Positions 1 through 8,490 of a stretch of 57,347 nt of DNA are shown piece after piece. The notes below the pieces were generated by a model, which saw nothing but the letters and a program-made list of their open reading frames with translations, was not told the origin of the DNA and searched no databases. The translations under genes and the position numbers were made by a program. Location of the stretch: the NCBI RefSeq assembly GCF_024436065.1, contig NZ_JANFNS010000009.1, positions 1 through 57,347 on the forward strand, given 5' to 3'. The stretch's first letter is position 1. Each line of letters starts with the position of its first letter. The DNA comes from Saccharibacillus sp. JS10. GTDB lineage: Bacteria > Bacillota > Bacilli > Paenibacillales > Paenibacillaceae.

Positions 1-37
1 TTCGTTGACCGCCGTATCTCTCAGCGGCGACTTTTAT

Positions 38-67
38 ATCCTATCACAGTTTCAAGCAGTTCGTCAA
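38..67 (-). promoter_or_regulatory. Proximal rRNA-type promoter (P2) facing out of the window
   Basis: On the minus strand a TTGACG -35 (62-67) is followed after 18 nt by a TAGGAT -10 (38-43). The downstream sequence GTCGCCGCTGAG resembles the start of a Bacillales rRNA leader. With the distal promoter it forms a tandem pair typical of rrn operons. The transcribed gene lies outside the window, so the rRNA assignment is inferred from the arrangement and from B. subtilis, where rRNA operons follow this cluster. Confidence 0.55.
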
Positions 68-144
68 GCACTTTTTTAAAATTCTTTTTCAGTGCGTTTC
101 GTTCGGCTGAAGTTGCGAGGTCTTCTCTCGAAGAGCCGATTAAT

Positions 145-174
145 AATTTATCACAAAGCAACATAGCAAGTCAA
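145..174 (-). promoter_or_regulatory. Distal rRNA-type promoter (P1) with AT-rich upstream element
   Basis: On the minus strand a TTGACT -35 (169-174) is followed after 18 nt by a TAAATT -10 (145-150). Directly upstream (about 175-200) is an A/T-tract stretch like an UP element. It lies about 107 nt before the second promoter. No coding sequence is seen between position 1 and 303; the region holds these two promoters and the terminator at 236-267. Confidence 0.55.
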
Positions 175-235
175 CTGTTTTTTAAAGAAAAATGATAAAC
201 CTTTTAAGTGGCCTCTATTCTCTGTAAACACGCTT

Positions 236-267
236 AAAAGCGGCTCGGTATTACCGGACCGCTTTTT
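236..267. terminator. Rho-independent terminator, probably bidirectional
   Basis: The stem AAAAGCGG / CCGCTTTT encloses a smaller CGG / CCG stem. It lies about 35 nt beyond the stop of the 75-residue gene and separates that operon from the tandem promoters further left. U-rich tracts follow the stem on both strands. Confidence 0.7.
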
Positions 268-303
268 GTACAATCAGATACTTTAGATCGTTCTGCTTTT
301 CAT

Positions 304-531
304 TTATCGTTCGCCGCTATGCCGCTTGTCTCGTACGTATTTGGATAATTCCTTAGGAGGTGCAACTCTCGCGTACATTTGAAAAATAGTTTGATAGCGT
401 TTAGAGATAGAAGTTCGCATGTTTTGATCTAAGCGCTTATCGCTTAGGTCGAATAACATCTCATCCAACTCTTTACGTAGTACATAACTAAATTCTTTAC
501 ATTCCATATCGTTAAACATCATTCCGATCAT
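304..531 (-). CDS. Conserved-looking small protein of unknown function (75 aa)
   Basis: I do not recognise the family. The ATG at 531 is preceded by a strong GGAAGGAGGG site 6 nt upstream; reading further upstream would only run through that site. The product is small, charged and lacks membrane segments or a signal peptide. It is probably helical, with a Glu/Asp-rich N-terminal half (around ELDEML) and a basic C-terminus (KYVRDKRHSGER). It contains a single Cys, in the N-terminal part. It is the last gene of the salA and SpoIIM-family unit, 105 nt after the membrane protein, and is followed by a terminator. The strong ribosome binding site and operon position support a real gene. Confidence 0.7.
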   Translation of the reverse strand: MIGMMFNDMECKEFSYVLRKELDEMLFDLSDKRLDQNMRTSISKRYQTIFQMYARVAPPKELSKYVRDKRHSGER

Positions 532-636
532 TACAGTCCCTCCTTCCGGTCGAATCAACGCTGATTTTCCATTTCAACTTTGATTAACCCAAAATGAAGG
601 AAGGTTAACTCTATAACGCGTAAAACTTAATAAAAC

Positions 637-1257
637 CTACTGTAGCAGATGATACGTAATTGTACTTTCAATAATTGCTGCTACAAATAGAAGAATCACA
701 ATCCATATCGCAGCGTTTAGCATTTGTTTCATTGCCTGTTCCCAGCGTTGAGCAAGCAGCTCTCTTTTTCCACTACCGAGACTGAACAGACTTCCAATCA
801 CCAAGCCGCCAAAACGAAGCCCATATGCACAAGCAATTACGATTGCAGGAATTTCGATAATACCATGTGGAAGCAACCCTTGAAAAATCAATTCCCCTAA
901 ATCTTGTCCTTGTCTACGCGCAAGCTCTACGACAAATCCCAGTACCATTCCATTAAGCAATAAAAAGGCGATAGGTGCCAATCCGAAAAATGCACCAAAT
1001 AAGATCACAAGAACCGATTTGATTGCATTGTTAAAAAAGATAAATGTAAAGAAGCTCAATTCGACGTTATTTGATTCTTGCAACGATTGCGATACGCTTC
1101 GCAGCCCTTCAAGTTGAGAAAGCAGTAACTGCTGAAGTTGATCCGCCCATACGAAACCCATCACAATCCCAATGATAAATAGGGCTGTTGCCGTCAGCAT
1201 GTAGATTTTGTTTTGCGCTAATCCTTGGATAAAACTTTTAAACGATAATATCTTCAT
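637..1257 (-). CDS. SpoIIM-family (DUF95) integral membrane protein
   Basis: This 206-residue polytopic membrane protein has about five hydrophobic segments, near residues 15-38, 70-95, 98-122, 140-165 and 185-205. The motif PHGIIEIPAIVIA around residue 130 is characteristic of the SpoIIM/DUF95 family. SpoIIM itself acts with SpoIID and SpoIIP in the septal peptidoglycan remodelling that drives engulfment; members of the wider family have other or unknown roles, so a sporulation role here is not proven. The ATG at 1257 follows AAAGGAGG by 6 nt and lies 14 nt beyond the salA stop, so the two genes are probably co-transcribed. In B. subtilis the gene after salA is gerD, which is not seen here. 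Confidence 0.75.
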   Translation of the reverse strand: MKILSFKSFIQGLAQNKIYMLTATALFIIGIVMGFVWADQLQQLLLSQLEGLRSVSQSLQESNNVELSFFTFIFFNNAIKSVLVILFGAFFGLAPIAFLLLNGMVLGFVVELARRQGQDLGELIFQGLLPHGIIEIPAIVIACAYGLRFGGLVIGSLFSLGSGKRELLAQRWEQAMKQMLNAAIWIVILLFVAAIIESTITYHLLQ

Positions 1258-1270
1258 GCTTGACCTCCTT

Positions 1271-2407
1271 TTACTTCGAGTTCCCGCTTGAGATCGTTTT
1301 ATCAACAATTGCTTGTGCCATTTCTCCGTACATCATGCCAGTCTGCGTTTCTGCTTTGTAGACCGATGGCGAAAAGTCTCGTTCCGAAATATGGTTGTCC
1401 GGCACACCCAGCGGGATTTGACCCAACAAGCCGGTATGCAGCGTTTCCGCTAACCGACCGCCGCCGCCGCGTCCAAAGATATAGTCACGCTCGCCATTTT
1501 TTTCGTAATACGCCATATTTTCAACGACGCCCAAAATTTCATGCCCGGTTTGCAGTGCCATCGCTCCCGCTCGTGCGGCTACAAAAGCTGCGGTTCCGTG
1601 CGGAGTAGTGACGATGATTTGCTTGCTTTGAGGAAGAAGCTGATGCACGTCGAGTGCAACGTCACCGGTTCCGGGAGGTAAATCAAGCAGCATATAATCG
1701 ATTTCTCCCCATTCCGTTTCTTCAAAGAACTGTCGCAGCATGCGTCCAAGTAGCGGTCCACGCCATACGACTGGATTGTTTTCACGAATAAAGAAGCCCA
1801 TCGACATGACTTTCACGCCAAAACGTTCTACGGGTCGCAGTAATCCGTCGATTACTTCGGGTCCTTCTTCAATGCCCATCATATCCGGTACGCTAAATCC
1901 ATAAATATCCGCATCGATCAGACCGACTTTTTTACCGAGACGAGCTAGAGCGACAGCCAGATTGACAGCCACTGTAGATTTGCCTACTCCGCCTTTACCA
2001 CTCGCTATAGAAATAAACGTAGTCGGAGAATCCGGGCTCAAAATCGGAAGATCTTCGAGTCCAGCGGCATGGCCTTTTACTAATACCGGATCATCATCGC
2101 TATCAATTGTGGCTTGACCGCCTTTTATATCTTCAATGATTGCTAGACTGCGTTCTTTTTCGAGTTCGGTCGCTTCTTTAAAACGAATCCGCACGTCGGA
2201 AACTTCTAACGATTGTAAAACGGAACGAATTTGCGTCTCTAAGCCTTGTCTGGATTCTTCGCCTGGTTCTAGGCAAACGACACTTAAAGATACTTTTTCT
2301 TCACGAAGTACGACGTCACGGATCAATCGCAGGTCGGATAAACGTACACGATGTACAGGATCTATTACGGCTTCAAGCGCTTCCACAACTTCTTCTCTTG
2401 TTACCAA
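1271..2407 (-). CDS. salA: Mrp/NBP35-family P-loop ATPase, SalA-type
   Basis: The 378-residue product has an N-terminal MIP18/DUF59 domain (about 1-85) and a Mrp ATPase domain with a deviant Walker A, GKGGVGKS, at 137-144. Typical Mrp/ApbC iron-sulfur carriers have a C-terminal CXXC; here that region reads ENMAYYEKNG and no CXXC is present. The same absence is seen in B. subtilis SalA, a regulator that represses scoC, so SalA is the better name; an Fe-S carrier role is less likely. Translation probably starts at TTG 2407, where GAGGGTG lies 6 nt upstream and the N-terminus MVTREEV fits the family. salA also lies downstream of rpsI in B. subtilis, but cwlD and gerD are missing here. Confidence 0.85.
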   Translation of the reverse strand: MVTREEVVEALEAVIDPVHRVRLSDLRLIRDVVLREEKVSLSVVCLEPGEESRQGLETQIRSVLQSLEVSDVRIRFKEATELEKERSLAIIEDIKGGQATIDSDDDPVLVKGHAAGLEDLPILSPDSPTTFISIASGKGGVGKSTVAVNLAVALARLGKKVGLIDADIYGFSVPDMMGIEEGPEVIDGLLRPVERFGVKVMSMGFFIRENNPVVWRGPLLGRMLRQFFEETEWGEIDYMLLDLPPGTGDVALDVHQLLPQSKQIIVTTPHGTAAFVAARAGAMALQTGHEILGVVENMAYYEKNGERDYIFGRGGGGRLAETLHTGLLGQIPLGVPDNHISERDFSPSVYKAETQTGMMYGEMAQAIVDKTISSGNSK

Positions 2408-2479
2408 AGCTGGTCACCCTCTCTTCTTTCCTCAGGAAAAGTCTCTTTTTTATTATATCTTCTTTATTATACATGAAAC

Positions 2480-2520
2480 AAAAACACCGAACCGCTTCCT
2501 TTGAGGAAAACGATTCGGTG
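2480..2520 (-). terminator. Terminator of the cysH-sat operon
   Basis: The stem CACCGAA...TTCGGTG (2485-2520) encloses TTCCTC/GAGGAA-type inner pairing and is followed on the minus strand by TTTTTG. It sits 36 nt after the sat stop. Two TATAAT-like hexamers between this hairpin and salA could serve a salA promoter, but no convincing -35 is seen. Confidence 0.8.
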
Positions 2521-2555
2521 AGTATTCTAATCGGCCATACCAGGTTGTTCACAAA

Positions 2556-3725
2556 TCAAGCATGTTCCGTGACACGCTCTTGCATTCCTTCAATCAGAAC
2601 TTTCGCAACTTCAGGGCGTGTAAATTCCGGAGGTGGGCATTCTCCTGCCCGAAGAAGTGCACGGACTTTGGTTCCGGATAACGTAAGATGTTTTTCTTTG
2701 TCATGTGGGCATGTTTTGCTTGTTGCCATATTGCCGCAATGCGTGCAGAAGAAACTATGTTCAAAAAAGAGCGGCGTGATATCCAATTCTTCCGGTTTAA
2801 AGTTTGCAAAGATTTCCTGTGCTTCATACGTACCGTAATAATCGCCTACACCGGCATGATCGCGTCCAACGATAAAATGGGTACATCCGTAGTTTTTTCG
2901 AACAATCGCATGGAAAATGGCTTCGCGAGGACCTCCATAACGCATCGCAGCCGGGAATACACCAAGGAAAGTCCGCGCAGATGGATAATAATTTTCGAGT
3001 AAGACGAGATAACTGCGCATCCGAATATCTGCCGGTACATCATCAGACTTCGTTTCGCCTACAAGAGGGTTTAAGAACAGAGCATCTACAGTTTCTAAAG
3101 CGGACTTTTGAATATACTCGTGTGCGCGGTGAACCGGATTACGGGTCTGAAAGCCAACGATTGTTTTCCATCCTTTTTCTTCAAATTGCTGCCTGGTCTG
3201 AATCGGATCGAAATAAAATTCGTTAAACCGTTCCGGCTGAGGACGATTAAGCACCTGCACTGAACCGCCAATCCGCTGAAGAGGCAACTCAAACAACTTT
3301 TTAACACCCGGATGTTCGGGATCGTCTGTTTTGAATACATGGATAGCTTCAAAGCTTGGATCAATCTCATATACGCTTTCTACATTCAGTACAGCGTAGA
3401 CTACATCATCCTGTTCGCCTACAAGTGCTACTTGCTCCCCTACAAGCGATGTTTGGGCGTCGGCAACAGGTAAGGTGACCGGGATACTCCATACCGTACC
3501 GTCAGACAATCGCATTTCGCGAACCACGCGCTGATAATCCTCCTCGTTCATAAAACCGTTCAATGGAGAAAACGCGCCTACTGCGATCAAATCCAAATCG
3601 GACAATGTCCATGTATTGATACGAATCTGTTGTAACGTCTGAGCTTCAGCAAGTAAAGTTTCCCGTTGCTGCCCTTCAATCAATCGATTAATTAAGGTGC
3701 CACCGTGTGGTTGAATAGAAGTCAT
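2556..3725 (-). CDS. sat: Sulfate adenylyltransferase (ATP sulfurylase)
   Basis: The enzyme activates sulfate with ATP to adenosine 5'-phosphosulfate (APS) and pyrophosphate, the first step of cytoplasmic sulfate assimilation. The 389-residue length is that of the monofunctional bacterial Sat form. The nucleotide-binding motif [11 protein letters not shown] near residue 196 carries the HXXH signature, [12 protein letters not shown] follows near 290, and a Cys cluster (CTHCGN ... CPHD) lies near 327-342. No APS kinase domain is fused. The ATG at 3725 lies 21 nt downstream of the cysH stop behind GGAGG, so cysH and sat form a two-gene operon. No sulfate permease or cysC is nearby; both may be encoded elsewhere. 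Confidence 0.95.
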   Translation of the reverse strand: MTSIQPHGGTLINRLIEGQQRETLLAEAQTLQQIRINTWTLSDLDLIAVGAFSPLNGFMNEEDYQRVVREMRLSDGTVWSIPVTLPVADAQTSLVGEQVALVGEQDDVVYAVLNVESVYEIDPSFEAIHVFKTDDPEHPGVKKLFELPLQRIGGSVQVLNRPQPERFNEFYFDPIQTRQQFEEKGWKTIVGFQTRNPVHRAHEYIQKSALETVDALFLNPLVGETKSDDVPADIRMRSYLVLLENYYPSARTFLGVFPAAMRYGGPREAIFHAIVRKNYGCTHFIVGRDHAGVGDYYGTYEAQEIFANFKPEELDITPLFFEHSFFCTHCGNMATSKTCPHDKEKHLTLSGTKVRALLRAGECPPPEFTRPEVAKVLIEGMQERVTEHA

Positions 3726-3746
3726 AAAGATGAATTCCTCCTTTCT

Positions 3747-4439
3747 TTATTTGTGTAATCCGCACTCCGTCTTATCGTTACCTGACCAGCGACCTGCACG
3801 CGGATCTTCTCCTGGCATCACTTGGCGTGTGCATTGTTCGCAACCGATACTTGGGAAATTACGATCGTGCAGCGGATTATAAATAATACGGTTATCGCGG
3901 ATATATGCCCATACGTCTTCGCTTGTCCAGTCTGCAAGCGGATTGAACTTCATCAAACCGAATTTATAATCGTATTCAACCTTTTTGGAGTTGGCACGGG
4001 TCGGAGCTTGATCGCGTCGGATTCCGGTAATCCAAGCATCATAGCGGGAAAGGTTCCGAGTAAGCGGTTCTACTTTACGGATATTGCAGCATAGATTAGG
4101 GTCTGCTTTCCAAAGTTCAGAAGTATGTTGAATCGCTTGTTCTTCAGGTGTAATTAAAGGCGATACACGAACGAAATCAAGATTGTACCGCTTCATCATC
4201 TGATCGCGAGTGTCATAAGTTTCTTGAAAGTGAAAATCGGTATCCAAGTAAAAAATTTCGGTAGACGGGCTAATCTGTTGCAACATATCGACGATTACCA
4301 CATCTTCGGCTCCAAAGCTGCAAGCAAACGTCAGGCTTGAATATTGCTCCGTCGCAAAACGAATAACTTCTTGGGCGCTGAGTGACTCTAATTCTTCTGC
4401 TTTCGTTGTGGCAAATTGTTCTTTTTCTAATAAATTCAT
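3747..4439 (-). CDS. cysH: Adenylyl-/phosphoadenylyl-sulfate reductase, Fe-S type
   Basis: This thioredoxin-dependent reductase converts APS (and in some relatives PAPS) to sulfite. The 230-residue product has the C117-C118 pair and C200-X2-C203 that bind a [4Fe-4S] cluster in APS-reducing enzymes, and the C-terminal catalytic ECGLH motif with Cys226. The cluster motif and the absence of cysC point to APS as substrate; the B. subtilis enzyme accepts both. The start is ATG 4439, nine nt behind GGAGGG, not the ATG five codons upstream. It is the first gene of the operon, divergent from the chemoreceptor gene, and has a sigma-A-like promoter. Confidence 0.92.
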   Translation of the reverse strand: MNLLEKEQFATTKAEELESLSAQEVIRFATEQYSSLTFACSFGAEDVVIVDMLQQISPSTEIFYLDTDFHFQETYDTRDQMMKRYNLDFVRVSPLITPEEQAIQHTSELWKADPNLCCNIRKVEPLTRNLSRYDAWITGIRRDQAPTRANSKKVEYDYKFGLMKFNPLADWTSEDVWAYIRDNRIIYNPLHDRNFPSIGCEQCTRQVMPGEDPRAGRWSGNDKTECGLHK

Positions 4440-4505
4440 TGAAATACCCTCCATCTCTAAATGGGGAATGATTAAAACCGACTATTCTAATCTGAATTAT
4501 TTCCA

Positions 4506-4534
4506 AGTATAAATCTTTACCCGTCAACAATCAA
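4506..4534 (-). promoter_or_regulatory. Sigma-A-like promoter of cysH-sat
   Basis: TTGATT (-35, 4529-4534) and TATACT (-10, 4506-4511) are separated by 17 nt on the minus strand. The start site would fall near 4499, leaving about 60 nt of leader. Such operons are often controlled by sulfur regulators (CymR, CysL or an S-box). No S-box structure fits so short a leader, and I could not identify an operator with confidence. Confidence 0.55.
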
Positions 4535-4669
4535 TCTTTATTTCAAAATGACATAAACTTTTTTTGTTTTGTATTTCTCTAAAAAATTTCATTTGCCCGC
4601 TAACTCTCTTCTCTCAAAAGACTCAAATCATAGTACAATGAATGCAGAAAATCGAGGAAGGTGGCATTC

Positions 4670-6424
4670 ATGTCCATAATCACGAAGAAGCTGTCAGTCA
4701 AATTATCGATCATGATCTTTTTAGTTTTGGTGGTTTTGTTTACGACATTCGTTTATATGCAAAATCAAAATGTCAAAAAAGCAAGTGAGTATACGATAAG
4801 CAGTATGAATATGAAAATGGCTGAAGCTTTTACGACTCAATTCGATGCGGTGCAATATAAATCTTATATCGCAAATCCGACAGAAAATGATCAGTATTGG
4901 CAAATCCGAAAAAGACTCGATCAATACCGTAGTGAAATTGGAGCTTTATATGTATACACCGTTAACATCAACGAAAAAAAAGAACCGATTATTTTGATCG
5001 ACGGACAACCTGCCGATTCAGGTAGTGCTTCACCTATTGGAGAAGTAACAGATATGCCGGCAGACGCTATCGATCAGTTGTTACAAGGGCAACCTGCAAA
5101 AACAGGTATCATTAATAATGCAGAGTACGGATCTTATGTTTCTTCTTATGTCCCTATCAAAGACAGTTCTGGTGCCGTAATCGGAGTGCTTGGGATTGAT
5201 ACCAACGTTAGGGTGGTCAACGAAATTTTCGATCAATTTATGGATAGCAGCTTTTTATTTTACATAGGGATGGCTGTGATCACTTTACTTATCTTTACTG
5301 TCATTGCGGTATTCTTGTATCGCGCTCTTAAACCTCTGGGCACCATCGTAGAAAGCGCTCAAGCGATCGCAAGCGGCGAAATTGGTAAAGCGAATCAAGT
5401 ATTAAACAAGGTACGTAAGACTTCTAAAGACGAAATCGGACAAACTTACGAAGCCATGACTCAAATGGGTGAACGGCTTGGCATTACCTTGGGTGATGTG
5501 ATGAACAATATGCAAAATACAACGCAAACGCTCGTCCAGTCTTCACACCGTTTTACTTCCGAAGCTAATCTTCTACTTACTATAAATAATGAATTGAATC
5601 ATTCGGCAAGTACGCTTACGATTGAAGCAAATAATCAATACGCCGGTGCAGAAGATTGCGCAAGATCGATGCAAGAAATCACTTTGGCTATTGAAAAAGT
5701 CACTCATTCCTCATCTAATGTCTCCATTGCTTCCACAGAAGTCCTCCAAGCTGCAACTCAAGGTAAATCTTCCATGAACGGATTACAAAAACAAATCTCG
5801 GAAATGTCTCATCTGGTTGGATACACATCGAACTCTGTACAAAATCTTCACGGCTATATGAACGAAGTAGGCCCTGTGCTTCAAGCCATAACGAATATCG
5901 CCGATCAAACGAATCTATTGGCTCTGAATGCTTCGATTGAAGCTGCACGAGCCGGCGAACATGGTTCAGGATTTGCGGTTGTTGCCGGAGAAATTCGAAA
6001 ACTTGCTGGATTATCTTCGAATTCTGCTTCACATGTCGTCGAGTTATTGTCTAAAATCAGTCAAGAAACGTATACAATCGGCGAACGAATGAATCAAGAA
6101 AGTAGCGAAATCCAAAAAAGTAATGAGCTGTCTAATCAAGTGAATGATCTGTTCGAACATACCGTTACACGTTTCCACGATATCAATGCTCATATGGAAG
6201 AAATCTCGTCTTCTGCGCAGCAAATTCTTGCAGGTTCGGAAGAAGTATCGGCTTCGGTCGAACAGATTGCCAAAACGTCTAAAATGACTGCCGATTACAC
6301 TCGATCTTTACAAAACTTATCGGTTCAGCAACTAGAAGCTTCCAAAGCAATTGCCGAAACAACGACATTGCTTGAAAAAAGCACTTCAAATCTAGAAGAG
6401 ACTATTACAAAGTTTGCTTTGTAA
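4670..6424 (+). CDS. Methyl-accepting chemotaxis protein, Cache-HAMP-MA type
   Basis: This 584-residue receptor is the only plus-strand gene called. It has a first membrane segment at about 13-30, an extracytoplasmic Cache-like sensor (about 31-193) with the typical [19 protein letters not shown] strand pair, a second membrane segment (about 195-218), a HAMP domain (about 220-275) and a long signalling coiled coil. The hairpin tip that contacts CheA and Che[21 protein letters not shown], lies near 417-436. No C-terminal CheR-binding pentapeptide is seen. The ligand cannot be predicted. The ATG at 4670 is preceded by GAGGAAGG; the GTG three codons earlier lies inside that site. It sits between rpsI and cysH, where B. 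subtilis has ybaJ, ybaK and cwlD, and looks like a lineage-specific insertion. Confidence 0.93.
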   Translation: MSIITKKLSVKLSIMIFLVLVVLFTTFVYMQNQNVKKASEYTISSMNMKMAEAFTTQFDAVQYKSYIANPTENDQYWQIRKRLDQYRSEIGALYVYTVNINEKKEPIILIDGQPADSGSASPIGEVTDMPADAIDQLLQGQPAKTGIINNAEYGSYVSSYVPIKDSSGAVIGVLGIDTNVRVVNEIFDQFMDSSFLFYIGMAVITLLIFTVIAVFLYRALKPLGTIVESAQAIASGEIGKANQVLNKVRKTSKDEIGQTYEAMTQMGERLGITLGDVMNNMQNTTQTLVQSSHRFTSEANLLLTINNELNHSASTLTIEANNQYAGAEDCARSMQEITLAIEKVTHSSSNVSIASTEVLQAATQGKSSMNGLQKQISEMSHLVGYTSNSVQNLHGYMNEVGPVLQAITNIADQTNLLALNASIEAARAGEHGSGFAVVAGEIRKLAGLSSNSASHVVELLSKISQETYTIGERMNQESSEIQKSNELSNQVNDLFEHTVTRFHDINAHMEEISSSAQQILAGSEEVSASVEQIAKTSKMTADYTRSLQNLSVQQLEASKAIAETTTLLEKSTSNLEETITKFAL

Positions 6425-6442
6425 CTCTGATTTGTAGCACAC

Positions 6443-6501
6443 AAAAAGCCCTGCTTTTCGATCCGTGGGTAGCTAACGGAAATGAAAAGCAGGGCTTTTT
6501 T
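6443..6501 (+). terminator. Terminator of the chemoreceptor gene
   Basis: A 16-bp stem, AAAAGCCCTGCTTTTC paired with its complement at 6484-6499, is followed by T residues on the plus strand. It starts 18 nt after the stop codon. Confidence 0.85.
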
Positions 6502-6511
6502 ATGTGTATAT

Positions 6512-6555
6512 AAAAAAACAGGTTGCTTTCGATAAGATCGAAAACAACCTGTTTT
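6512..6555 (-). terminator. Terminator of rplM-rpsI
   Basis: The stem AAAACAGGTTG...CAACCTGTTTT is followed by a T-run on the minus strand. It lies 15 nt after the rpsI stop and faces the chemoreceptor terminator, so the two convergent units are insulated. Confidence 0.85.
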
Positions 6556-6569
6556 GAAGTTCGTAACGA

Positions 6570-6962
6570 TTAGCGTTTCGAGAACTGTGGAGCGCGACGT
6601 GCGGCTTTGAGGCCGTACTTTTTACGTTCCTTCATACGTGGGTCACGTGTCAGGAAGCCCGCTTTTTTCAGCGAACCGCGAAGTTCTGGATCTGCTTTAA
6701 GCAAAGCACGAGCGATACCGTGACGGATCGCGCCTGCTTGACCCGAAGTACCGCCACCGTGTGCCAATACGATTACATCGTATTTGCCTACAGTTTCAGT
6801 CAAGTTCAACGGTTGGTTAACGATCAATTTGAGCGTCTCCAGACCGAAATATTCGTCGATTTCACGTTTGTTGATGACGATGCGTCCTTCACCCGGTACA
6901 AGGCGAACACGAGCTACCGAATGTTTACGACGACCAGTCCCATAGTATTGTACATTTGCCAT
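6570..6962 (-). CDS. rpsI: 30S ribosomal protein S9
   Basis: S9 belongs to the head of the small subunit, and its basic C-terminal tail reaches the P-site tRNA. The 130-residue length is standard, the N-terminus begins [19 protein letters not shown], and the protein ends in the characteristic basic PQFSKR. The ATG at 6962 follows AAAGGAGG. It lies 19 nt after rplM and is co-transcribed with it from the promoter at 7613-7641, ending at its own terminator. Confidence 0.98.
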   Translation of the reverse strand: MANVQYYGTGRRKHSVARVRLVPGEGRIVINKREIDEYFGLETLKLIVNQPLNLTETVGKYDVIVLAHGGGTSGQAGAIRHGIARALLKADPELRGSLKKAGFLTRDPRMKERKKYGLKAARRAPQFSKR

Positions 6963-6981
6963 GAAAGGGTCCTCCTTTTAT

Positions 6982-7419
6982 TTAGCCGCGAAGTTCGTAA
7001 ACTTCCGGTTTTTGTGCTGCATGTGGATGCTCTGCTCCGGCATACGCTTTGAGTCTAAGTTTCATTCTGTCGCCCATACGAGTTTTAGGAAGCATGCCAG
7101 CTACAGCAAGTTCCAAAAGACGTTCTGGTTTGTTTTTAATCATTTCGCCTGCGCTAGTGACTTTCAAACCACCTGGGTGCATCGAGTGACGGTAGTATTT
7201 TTTGTCCTGAAGTTTGTTACCTGTCAGGTGAATTTTCTCAACATTGATTACGACAACGAAATCGCCACCGTCAACGTGAGGAGTGAATTGAGTTTTGTGC
7301 TTGCCTCGGATGAGGGCAGCAGCTTCGCTGGCAAGACGGCCCAGCGTTTTGCCTTCGGCGTCGATGATGTGCCAGTTGCGCTCAACTTCGCTCGGCTTAG
7401 CCATGTAGGTAGTACGCAT
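6982..7419 (-). CDS. rplM: 50S ribosomal protein L13
   Basis: L13 is an early-assembly protein of the large subunit that binds 23S rRNA. The 145-residue form starting at ATG 7419 ([16 protein letters not shown]) matches the B. subtilis protein in length and ends with the conserved [11 protein letters not shown]. Reading further upstream would enter the leader. The start follows AAAAGGAGG. It forms a two-gene unit with rpsI and is preceded by a leader of about 190 nt that is likely an L13 autoregulatory element. Confidence 0.98.
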   Translation of the reverse strand: MRTTYMAKPSEVERNWHIIDAEGKTLGRLASEAAALIRGKHKTQFTPHVDGGDFVVVINVEKIHLTGNKLQDKKYYRHSMHPGGLKVTSAGEMIKNKPERLLELAVAGMLPKTRMGDRMKLRLKAYAGAEHPHAAQKPEVYELRG

Positions 7420-7607
7420 GAATAAGTTCCTCCTTTTAATCTTTGCAATATTCATTTTAGATGTTAGACGTTCCATGCCGCCGGGCTAAGATCCGGGGCT
7501 TCCGGAACGATTTATGTTTGCGATCATGGATAGATAAAAGTTAAATCAAGATGATTCAATGTGTAGTTCTTGATTGGGGGCCGTGGGAAGCCTTCAAGAA
7601 AACACAA
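7420..7607 (-). ncRNA. Probable L13 leader of rplM-rpsI
   Basis: Between the predicted transcription start near 7606 and rplM lies about 190 nt of non-coding RNA with several short stems, including a C-rich segment around 7577-7590 and GCCCGG/CCGGGG pairing near 7480-7498. Firmicute rplM transcripts carry a structured leader (Rfam L13_leader) thought to bind L13. The position and size fit; I matched it by context, not by a covariance model. Confidence 0.5.
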
Positions 7608-7612
7608 CTTTT

Positions 7613-7641
7613 ATTCTACAGGATAGCAGGTGAAACTGCAA
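7613..7641 (-). promoter_or_regulatory. Promoter of rplM-rpsI
   Basis: TTGCAG (-35, 7636-7641) and TAGAAT (-10, 7613-7618), 17 nt apart on the minus strand, with a TG just before the -10. It lies 36 nt downstream of the truA stop, so rplM-rpsI can be expressed independently of truA. Confidence 0.7.
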
Positions 7642-7676
7642 CACATTTCAAACAATTCCTCAAAGAAGTTTTCTTC

Positions 7677-8462
7677 TCACTCTGGCAATAGGTCTCCGTA
7701 GTCCACGTTCCAAAGCGCCAAGCCTTTTCCTACCGCTGTCGGACCTGCTGCAGCGCGATCACAGGCAAGCAAAATAGTTCTCATTTCTTCCGGTTTGCGC
7801 TTCCCTTCACCCACTTGAAGAAGCGTACCTGTAATAATTCGAACCATATGTTGCAAAAAGCCTGTACCTGTTAGAAAGATATGAATAAACCCTTGATCCG
7901 GTGTTCCTTGGCGACAAGTTGTTGTATCCACTTCGATCCAAGCTTCAACTAAAGTCCGAATATGATTTGTTTTTTGAGAATGTCTGGACGCAAACGATGT
8001 AAAATCGTAGGTTCCGACCAAATGCTGAAGCCCTTCACGCATAGCTTCAATATCCAGCTTTGGAGCAGGATGATGAAACTGCATATGCCGTTGAAAGACA
8101 TCTGGATAACGGTTAGCGTTAATCGTATAGCGATACGTTTTGCGCTTCGCCGCATGTCTGGAATTGAATTCAGCAGTTACTTCCCAAGAACGAGTCACGA
8201 CAATGTCTTGCGGTAAACGTGCATTAAGCGCGAGAGGCCAACGATCAGAAGGAATCAACGAAGAGGTATGGAAGTTGAATACCTGAGCATAAGCATGGAC
8301 GCCAGCGTCTGTACGACCGGAAGCGATAATCTTTGGTTTTTCTCCCGTTAATGCCAATATTGAAGCTTCAAGTTCATCTTGAACCGTCTTACCAGCAGGT
8401 TGCGTTTGAAAACCATAATAATTCGTACCGTCATACGCTACTGTCATACATAAATTACGCAA
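7677..8462 (-). CDS. truA: tRNA pseudouridine(38-40) synthase TruA
   Basis: TruA isomerises uridines 38, 39 and 40 of the tRNA anticodon arm to pseudouridine. The 261-residue protein has the catalytic aspartate in GRTDAGVHA (Asp52) and the family motif GTGFLQHMVR near the C-terminus. The likely start is TTG 8462, six nt behind GGAGGT, giving MRNLCMTVAYDG, which aligns with the B. subtilis N-terminus; the ATG at 8447 is the alternative. It follows the rplQ terminator directly. In B. subtilis the ecfA1-ecfA2-ecfT transporter genes lie between rplQ and truA, and they are absent here. Confidence 0.95.
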   Translation of the reverse strand: MRNLCMTVAYDGTNYYGFQTQPAGKTVQDELEASILALTGEKPKIIASGRTDAGVHAYAQVFNFHTSSLIPSDRWPLALNARLPQDIVVTRSWEVTAEFNSRHAAKRKTYRYTINANRYPDVFQRHMQFHHPAPKLDIEAMREGLQHLVGTYDFTSFASRHSQKTNHIRTLVEAWIEVDTTTCRQGTPDQGFIHIFLTGTGFLQHMVRIITGTLLQVGEGKRKPEEMRTILLACDRAAAGPTAVGKGLALWNVDYGDLLPE

Positions 8463-8490
8463 AAGCTCACCTCCATTACTGCTTTGAGTT

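Noticed and set aside
4580-4645. Sigma-D or sigma-A promoter for the chemoreceptor gene
   Set aside because: A TACAAT lies at 4634-4639 but no -35 fits, and no TAAA-N15-GCCGATAT motility promoter is present, so no call is made.
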